Assembly: GCA_025935655.1 (NCBI GenBank)
Contig: JAICUV010000106.1
Span: 1 to 10,536 of the forward strand
From: Chloroflexota bacterium
Lineage (GTDB): Bacteria > Chloroflexota > Limnocylindria > Limnocylindrales > CSP1-4
DNA: 10,536 bases
Reading direction: 5' to 3'
Shown here: positions 5,582-10,536 of the stretch, in pieces
Numbering within the stretch: the stretch's first letter is position 1
Layout: each line of letters opens with the position of its first letter
Made by a program: the position numbers and the translations under genes
Notes under the pieces: model-generated
The model's input: only the letters and a program-made list of their open reading frames with translations
Told to the model about the DNA's origin: nothing
Database searches by the model: none

Positions 5582-6885
5582 CACCGACGGCGACGCGCCC
5601 CGGCATCCACCACGCGGGCCTGTTGGGCGGCGTGGACCCGGAGGCCCTCGCCGCACGGTTCGGGACGCCGTTCTACGCGTACGACCTCGACGTCGTCGCC
5701 GACCAGGTCGCATCGCTGCGGGAGGTGCTCCCGCCGTCCTTCGACCTCGCCTACGCGGCCAAGGCGAACCCGTTGCTCGCCGTGCTCCGGCACCTGGCCT
5801 CGCTTGGCGTCCGCGTGGACGTGGCGTCGGGCGGCGAGCTGCGGCACGTCCTGCGGGCCGGGTTCGACCCGGGTCGCGTCGTGTTCACCGGGCCGGGCAA
5901 GCGCGACGAGGAGCTCGACGCGGCGGTCGGCGCGGGGGTCGGGGTCGTGACGGTGGAGTCGCGCAACGAGCTGCGCCGGCTGGCTGCCATCGCCGCGGCT
6001 CGCGGCCGCGTCCAGCCGGTCCTGCTCCGGCTGTCGATGTCCGCCGCGGGCGGGAACGAGCGCGTCCGGATCATCGGCGACGAGGGCGCCGGCAAGTTCG
6101 GCATGGATCTGGGGGAGCTGCGGGCGGCAGCCGCGGACGCCGTCGCCTTGCCCTCCCTCGAGCCGCTCGGGGTCCATGCGTTCGGCGCGTCCAACCTGCT
6201 CGACGCGGGCCTGCTCGCCGCGCACGTGGAGGCGACGGTCGGGACCGCGGCCGCCGTGGCGCGCGAGGCCGGCTTCGAGCTCCGGCTCGTCGACGCGGGT
6301 GGCGGCCTCGGGATCCCGTACCGGGACGAGGAGCCTGCCCTCGACCTCGAGGCGCTGGGGGAGCGGCTGGCGGCGGTCGGCGGCCGGATGGCCGCCGATC
6401 CGGCGACGGCAACCGCGCGCGTCGTCGTCGAGCCCGGTCGGTTCCTCGTCGGCGCCGCCGGGGCGTACGTCGCACGCGTCATCGACACGAAGACCGTCGA
6501 GGGCTCGCGGGTGGCGATCCTGGACGGCGGGATCAACCACGTCCTGCGGCCGGTGCTGGTGGGGCAGGAGCACCGGGTCGTGGCGCTGACCGGCGCGGCG
6601 GCGGGTCGCGTGACACCGGGTGCGCCGTCGGTCACGGTCGCGGGTCCCCTGTGCACCGGCCTGGACATCCTCGCCCGCGCGGCGCCGCTCGACGGCCTGG
6701 CCGCAGGCGACCTCGTCGCCGTCCTCGACACCGGGGCCTATGGCGCGACGGAGGCGATGCCCCTGTTCCTGTCACACGCGATGCCCGCCGAGGTGGTCCT
6801 CCGCGGCGGCGTGCCCGCGCTCGCCCGTCCACGGATCGAGCCCGAGACCTGGCTCGGCTGGCACCTCGACGACGCGGGCGGGTGA
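5578..6885 (+). CDS. lysA: Fold-type III PLP decarboxylase in the lysA position
   Basis: In this operon the expected role is decarboxylation of meso-diaminopimelate to lysine. The 435-residue protein is a group IV (alanine-racemase fold) PLP decarboxylase: Lys62 in YAAKAN binds PLP, GGGLGIPY (241-248) and EPGRFL (285-290) contact the cofactor phosphate, and Cys359 in GPLCTGLD with GAYG (386-389) complete the dimer active site. Several motifs differ from classical LysA: FTGPGK (103-108) instead of GNNKS, HAFGASN (200-206) instead of HIGSQ, and PLFLSHAMPAEV (395-406) instead of the YNxRPxxPEV ending. These features resemble BtrK and exosortase-associated decarboxylases. No other lysA is visible, so I keep the lysA call from context, with a related substrate as the alternative. 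Start and stop overlap both neighbours by 4 bases. Confidence 0.8.
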   Translation: MTPTATRPGIHHAGLLGGVDPEALAARFGTPFYAYDLDVVADQVASLREVLPPSFDLAYAAKANPLLAVLRHLASLGVRVDVASGGELRHVLRAGFDPGRVVFTGPGKRDEELDAAVGAGVGVVTVESRNELRRLAAIAAARGRVQPVLLRLSMSAAGGNERVRIIGDEGAGKFGMDLGELRAAAADAVALPSLEPLGVHAFGASNLLDAGLLAAHVEATVGTAAAVAREAGFELRLVDAGGGLGIPYRDEEPALDLEALGERLAAVGGRMAADPATATARVVVEPGRFLVGAAGAYVARVIDTKTVEGSRVAILDGGINHVLRPVLVGQEHRVVALTGAAAGRVTPGAPSVTVAGPLCTGLDILARAAPLDGLAAGDLVAVLDTGAYGATEAMPLFLSHAMPAEVVLRGGVPALARPRIEPETWLGWHLDDAGG

Positions 6886-7520
6886 CCGGCCCGCAGGCGG
6901 ACGGCCCTGCGCTCGAGGCCCTCGTCGCCCGCGCGGAGGCGCTCGCCACCCCTGGCCGGCGCCGGATCCTGGGCATCGCCGGGCCACCGGGCGCCGGCAA
7001 GTCCACCCTGGGCCATGCCGTGTGCGAGGCGCTCGACGGCCGCGCGGTCCTCGTGCCGATGGACGGCTTCCACCGCTCGAACGAGGAGCTCGTGACGCTC
7101 GGGCTGCGGGATCGCAAGGGGGCTCCGGAGACCTTTGACGCCACGAGCTTCGTCGAACTCCTCGGCGCCCTGCGGTCCGGCGCCGCCGTCCTGGCGCCCG
7201 ACTTCGATCGCGAGCAGGACCGGGTCGTCCCGGACGCGATCCCGGTCGCGGCCGACGTGCCGCTCGTCGTGGTGGAGGGCAACTACCTGCTGCTCGAGGA
7301 AGGCGCGTGGGCAGCTGTCCGCGACCTGCTCGACGAGGCCTGGTACCTGGTCGGCGACGACCGGCGCGTCGAGCGCCTCATCGCGCGCCACGTCGCGCAC
7401 GGCCGGACGCCCAAGGCCGCGCGGGCGTGGGTCCTCCGCAGCGACGAGGCGAACGCCCGGCGCATCGCCCCCACCGAACCCCGCGCCGACCTCGTGATCC
7501 GGGGCTTTGTCGGCCGGTAG
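6882..7520 (+). CDS. P-loop nucleoside/small-molecule kinase family protein
   Basis: The 212-residue product belongs to the uridine kinase/pantothenate kinase-like P-loop group. Walker A is GPPGAGKS (34-41), followed by MDGFH (60-64), a typical substrate-binding segment after strand 2, RKGAPETFD (78-86), PDFDREQD (107-114), the Walker B-like VVVEGNYLL (129-137) and a lid region RHVAHGRTPKAARAW (169-183). This order matches proteins annotated as nucleoside/nucleotide kinase family (PRK09270/YFH7-like); the true substrate is unknown. Start choice: GTG at 6882 overlaps the decarboxylase stop (GTGA), so it is the last gene of the lysine operon and probably coupled to it. Why a small-molecule kinase travels with lysine genes is unclear; co-transcription may be chance. 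A 7-bp hairpin follows about 60 bases downstream. Confidence 0.85.
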   Translation: MTGPQADGPALEALVARAEALATPGRRRILGIAGPPGAGKSTLGHAVCEALDGRAVLVPMDGFHRSNEELVTLGLRDRKGAPETFDATSFVELLGALRSGAAVLAPDFDREQDRVVPDAIPVAADVPLVVVEGNYLLLEEGAWAAVRDLLDEAWYLVGDDRRVERLIARHVAHGRTPKAARAWVLRSDEANARRIAPTEPRADLVIRGFVGR

Positions 7521-7779
7521 GGTCGCGGTCGCCCTCGTCCGGGGACCCCGCGGCACGAATCCGGACCGTCGGGGCGAGCGCGGGGACACGGCGTCCCCGG
7601 CATGGCGCCGGCACGGGCCCAGGGAGGCGCCGCGCCGCATGCACGGGGACGGGCGAGCCCCATCGCGGCATCGATGCGCGAGAAACCTGACTGCCAGTCC
7701 CAGGGTCCAGCGCCGCGCGGGCCAACGGCTCCACCCACGGGTGACCCGGGTCCCGGACGCTTCGTGACGGAAGACCCCC
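7521..7779. other. Spacer without a convincing gene
   Basis: I see no credible coding region, tRNA or repeat array here. Short open frames are Arg/Pro-rich and lack ribosome-binding sites. The stretch holds the CGGGGAC/GTCCCCG hairpin and a 10-base palindrome, GACCCGGGTC, near 7743, and leads into the copA promoter. Confidence 0.5.
7581..7599 (+). terminator. Possible terminator of the lysine operon
   Basis: CGGGGAC (7581-7587) and GTCCCCG (7593-7599) form a 7-bp GC-rich hairpin with loop ACGGC about 60 bases after the kinase stop codon. No T-tract follows, so termination here is only plausible. Confidence 0.35.
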
Positions 7780-7808
7780 TTGGACGCGGCGACCGCGGCG
7801 CGTATACT
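7780..7808 (+). promoter_or_regulatory. Promoter of copA, likely giving a leaderless transcript
   Basis: TTGGAC (7780-7785) and TATACT (7803-7808) are separated by 17 bases. TATACT matches the -10 consensus at 5 of 6 positions; the -35 box shares only TTG. Initiation 6-9 bases after the -10 falls at about 7814-7817, only a few bases before the ATG at 7819. No ribosome-binding site is present, which agrees with a leaderless mRNA. Confidence 0.65.
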
Positions 7809-7820
7809 CCCCCCTAGTAT
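7804..7820 (+). promoter_or_regulatory. Candidate copper-responsive operator (CsoR-like)
   Basis: ATACT-CCCCCCT-AGTAT is a perfect 5-bp inverted repeat around a C-rich 7-base centre. It overlaps the -10 box, the predicted transcription start and the first two bases of the copA start codon, so a bound repressor would block RNA polymerase. CsoR-family operators are pseudo-palindromes with TA-rich ends and C/G tracts (TACCCC...GGGGTA type); this site has the ends and the C-tract but lacks the matching G-tract. The 17-base promoter spacer argues against a CueR/MerR activator. No regulator gene is visible in the window. Confidence 0.5.
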
Positions 7821-10515
7821 GAGTGACCTGTCAGCCGCCCAGCCCATCGAGATCATCCTCCCCATCGAGGGGATGACCTGCGCATCGTGCGTCAACCGCA
7901 TCGAGCGGTTTCTCAAGAAGACGCCCGGGGTGGCGGACGCCGCGGTCAACCTCGCCACCGAGAAGGCCACGGTCCTCGTGGACCCCGCGACCGCGGGCCG
8001 CGACGAGCTGGTCAAGGCCGTTGAGGCCGCGGGCTACGAGGTCAAGGCGGAGGCCACCGTGTCCGAGGCGCAGGTCGCCGCCGCCTTCGACGCGGAGCTG
8101 AGCGCCGAGGACCTCGAGCGGGAGCGGGCGCAGCGCGAGACGCTGTTCCAGGCCCTGGTCTCCATCGGTGCCGCGATCGTGTTCATGGTCCTGATGTTCA
8201 CGCCCCAGACGCGGATCGCGATGGAGGACATCAACAAGCTGATCCTGTGGCCGGCGACGTTCATCCAGTTCTGGGCGGGCGGCCGCTTCTATCGCGCCGC
8301 GTGGCGGGCCGGCAAGCACGGCGGCATGACGATGGACACGCTCGTCGCGATCGGCACCAGCGCCGCCTGGGCGTACTCGGTGTTCGTGACGATGTGGCCC
8401 GAGATCGTCCACCAGGCCGGGCTCCACCCGGAGACGTACTTCGACAGCGCCACGATCATCATCGGGCTCATCCTGCTGGGCCGGTGGCTCGAGGCCCGCG
8501 CCAAGGGCCGCACGACCGGCGCGATCCGGCGGCTCGTCGGGCTCCAGGCGACCACGGCGCGGCGGCTCCGCAACGGCGTCGAGGAGGACGTGGAGCTCGC
8601 GGTCGTCGTCCCCGGCGACCTGCTCCGCGTCCGACCGGGCGACAAGGTCCCGGTCGACGGCGTCGTCGTCGAGGGCACGTCCGCCGTCGACGAGTCGATG
8701 CTCACCGGCGAGCCGATCCCGGCGACGAAGCGTGCGGGCGACGAGGTCATCGGCGCGACCATCAACACCACGGGCTCGTTCGTGATGCGCGCCACGCGCG
8801 TGGGCCGCGACACCGCGCTCGCGCGGATCGTGGACCTCGTCCAGCGGGCCCAGGGGTCCAAGGCCCCCATCCAGCGGCTGGCGGACCGCATCTCCGAGGT
8901 CTTCGTCCCGGCCGTGATCATCGTGGCCGCGCTGACCTTCGCGGCATGGTTCCTGTTCGGCCCCGAGCCCCGGGTGACGCTCGCGCTCACGGCGTTCATC
9001 GGGGTCGTGATCATCGCCTGCCCGTGCGCCATGGGCCTCGCGACGCCCACCGCGATCATGGTCGGCACCGGGAAGGGCGCCGAGGCGGGAATCCTCGTCC
9101 GCGGCGGGGAGGCGCTCGAGGCGGCCGGACGCATCGACACCGTCGTCCTGGACAAGACCGGGACGCTTACCCTGGGCAAGCCGGCCGTCACCGCGATCCT
9201 CACCGCGAACGGCGCCGAGGAGGCCCGCGTCCTGGACCTCGCGGCGTCCCTCGAGCAGGGCTCCGAGCACCCGCTGGGCGAGGCCATCGTGCGGCGGGCC
9301 CGCGAGCAGGAGCTCGGCTTCGGGAAGGCCGCGGGCTTCGAGGCGATCGTCGGCCGCGGCGTCCACGGGACGCTGGACGGGGTCGAGGTCGTCGTGGGCA
9401 GCCGGCGCCTCATGGAGGAGCGCGGCGTGGCGCTCGAGGCGTTCGGCGAGGCCGCGGCGCTCGCGGCGGCCGACGGCGCGACGCTCGTCTACGTGATCGC
9501 CGACGCGACACCGGTCGGCGCGATCGCGATCGCGGACCCGGTGAAGGCCGAGTCCGCCGAGGCCGTGCGCGACATGCACGCGGCGGGGCTCGACGTGTGG
9601 CTGCTGACCGGCGACGCGCGGGCGACCGCCGAGGCCGTTGCGCGCCAGGTCGGCATCCCGGCCGACCGCGTGATCGCCGAGGTGCTGCCGGGCGACAAGG
9701 ACGCCACCATCGAACGGCTCCAGGCCGACGGCCGCCGGGTCGCGATGGTCGGCGACGGCATCAACGACGCGCCGGCCCTCGCCCGCGCGGACCTGGGCGT
9801 GGCCATCGGCACGGGCGCGGACGTCGCGATCGAGGCGTCCGACGTGACGCTGGTGGGCGGCGACCCGCGGCTGGTGATGTCGGCGATCGCGCTCTCGCGC
9901 GCCACGATCCGGGTGATCCGCCAGAACCTGTTCTGGGCGTTCGCCTACAACGTGCTGCTGATCCCCGTGGCGATGGGGGTCCTGTACCCGGCCTTCGGGA
10001 TCACGCTCAACCCGGCGATGGCGGCGGCGGCGATGGCGCTGTCGAGCGTCAGCGTCGTGACCAACTCGCTCCGCCTGCGGTCGGTGGACGTCCGGCCTGG
10101 CCACGTGACGCAGCTGCGGCGCGGGCCGATCGGGCTGGTCCGGGACGGGGCGTTCCTCGTCGTCGTGGCGCTCCTCGGCCTGACGCTCGCCGGCACCGTG
10201 CTGGCGGCGGACCGCGCCGTGACCGCCGCCCTGCCCCAGCTCGACATCACCGCCCGCAACGTGCGGTTCGAGCCCGCCGACGTCACGGTCCGCGCGGGCG
10301 ACTGGACCGCGCTCGAGTTCACGAACGCGGACGCGGTCGTCCACGACTGGATGGTCGAGGGCATCCCGAACCTCGATGTGGTGGCCCGGCCCGGGCAGAC
10401 GGCGACGCTGAGGTTCGTGCTCGATACCCCGGGCGAGTACATGATCGTGTGCTCGATGCCCGGGCACGCCGAGGCCGGGATGGTGGGCACCCTCACGGTG
10501 CTCCCGAGGGAGTAG
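7819..10515 (+). CDS. copA: Cu+-exporting P1B-type ATPase with C-terminal cupredoxin domain
   Basis: This 898-residue pump uses ATP to export Cu+. In order: one heavy-metal-associated domain with GMTCASC (Cys21, Cys24); the membrane helices; actuator TGEP (296-299); CPC in the transport helix (401-403); phosphorylation motif DKTGT (Asp445); nucleotide-domain HP (484-485); GDGINDAP (645-652); then NLFWAFAYN (703-711) and MALSS (739-743), the YN and MxxSS motifs of Cu+-specific P1B-1 pumps. Most CopA proteins end soon after this. Here a further hydrophobic helix (~778-797) leads to a cupredoxin domain (~808-896) with type-1 copper ligands His842, Cys878, His883 and Met888 (C-x4-H-x4-M). The extra helix should place it outside the membrane. 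Start choice: ATG 7819; an in-frame TTG at 7780 lies in the promoter. Regulation is probably by the overlapping operator. Confidence 0.95.
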   Translation: MSDLSAAQPIEIILPIEGMTCASCVNRIERFLKKTPGVADAAVNLATEKATVLVDPATAGRDELVKAVEAAGYEVKAEATVSEAQVAAAFDAELSAEDLERERAQRETLFQALVSIGAAIVFMVLMFTPQTRIAMEDINKLILWPATFIQFWAGGRFYRAAWRAGKHGGMTMDTLVAIGTSAAWAYSVFVTMWPEIVHQAGLHPETYFDSATIIIGLILLGRWLEARAKGRTTGAIRRLVGLQATTARRLRNGVEEDVELAVVVPGDLLRVRPGDKVPVDGVVVEGTSAVDESMLTGEPIPATKRAGDEVIGATINTTGSFVMRATRVGRDTALARIVDLVQRAQGSKAPIQRLADRISEVFVPAVIIVAALTFAAWFLFGPEPRVTLALTAFIGVVIIACPCAMGLATPTAIMVGTGKGAEAGILVRGGEALEAAGRIDTVVLDKTGTLTLGKPAVTAILTANGAEEARVLDLAASLEQGSEHPLGEAIVRRAREQELGFGKAAGFEAIVGRGVHGTLDGVEVVVGSRRLMEERGVALEAFGEAAALAAADGATLVYVIADATPVGAIAIADPVKAESAEAVRDMHAAGLDVWLLTGDARATAEAVARQVGIPADRVIAEVLPGDKDATIERLQADGRRVAMVGDGINDAPALARADLGVAIGTGADVAIEASDVTLVGGDPRLVMSAIALSRATIRVIRQNLFWAFAYNVLLIPVAMGVLYPAFGITLNPAMAAAAMALSSVSVVTNSLRLRSVDVRPGHVTQLRRGPIGLVRDGAFLVVVALLGLTLAGTVLAADRAVTAALPQLDITARNVRFEPADVTVRAGDWTALEFTNADAVVHDWMVEGIPNLDVVARPGQTATLRFVLDTPGEYMIVCSMPGHAEAGMVGTLTVLPRE

Positions 10516-10526
10516 GGGGCGCCTAC
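10512..10526 (+). repeat. Small inverted repeat at the copA stop
   Basis: GTAGG-GGGCG-CCTAC is a 5-bp inverted repeat overlapping the copA stop codon (10513-10515). It may be part of a terminator or of a promoter for the next gene (TACACT at 10524-10529 resembles a -10 box), but the window ends 10 bases later, so this cannot be decided. Confidence 0.25.
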
Positions 10527-10536
10527 ACTCGCCTCA

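Noticed and set aside
7674..7817. Small plus-strand ORF ending just before copA
   Set aside because: It is Pro/Gly/Arg-rich, lacks a ribosome-binding site and overlaps the copA promoter and operator.
7780..7818. TTG at 7780 as an earlier copA start
   Set aside because: The codon is the start of the -35 box, there is no ribosome-binding site, and the added residues are not part of the metal-binding domain.
7831..10467. Very long open frame (about 878 codons) antisense to copA
   Set aside because: It is Arg/His/Gly/Asp-rich with no fold-like pattern and mirrors the codon bias of copA. Long antisense open frames are normal at this GC content.
1..10536. CRISPR arrays, tRNA or rRNA genes, insertion sequences, phage attachment sites
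   Set aside because: No regularly spaced repeats, T-loop-like sequences, transposase motifs or flanking terminal repeats were seen on either strand.

Overview
The window is very GC-rich (roughly 70% or more), uses GTG as well as ATG starts, has four genes joined by 4-base ATGA/GTGA overlaps, and shows at least one promoter placed for a leaderless transcript. This suits a high-GC environmental lineage such as Chloroflexota (Limnocylindria-like) or Actinomycetota. That placement is inference; no ribosomal RNA or marker gene is present.

Left part (1-2131). The end of a GAF-domain protein overlaps a compact cytoplasmic subtilisin-family (S8) protease by 4 bases. Facing them, across a shared hairpin, is a 126-residue low-complexity protein with three Asp-x-Glu-Gly-His type motifs. 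I do not recognise its function. A 9-bp inverted repeat lies in its leader. Next on the minus strand is an O6-methylguanine-DNA methyltransferase (ogt).

Centre (2687-7520). Divergent from ogt is a lysine-biosynthesis operon: a 27-codon leader ORF with three consecutive Lys codons plus a fourth, a strong intrinsic terminator, then dapB, dapA, dapD, a lysA-position PLP decarboxylase and a P-loop small-molecule kinase. A Lys-rich leader ORF followed by a terminator upstream of lysine genes is the classic layout for ribosome-mediated attenuation. I see no lysine riboswitch. This is the most interesting regulatory signal in the window. The decarboxylase looks closer to the BtrK/exosortase-associated branch than to classical LysA.

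Right part (7521-10536). A roughly 300-base spacer without a convincing gene ends in a strong promoter. Its -10 box and the following start codon are spanned by ATACT-CCCCCCT-AGTAT, which resembles CsoR-type copper operators. It drives a Cu+-type P1B ATPase (copA) with one N-terminal metal-binding domain and, unusually, an extra C-terminal membrane helix followed by a cupredoxin domain that keeps a full type-1 copper ligand set. This suggests a pump with its own copper acceptor on the outer face of the membrane.
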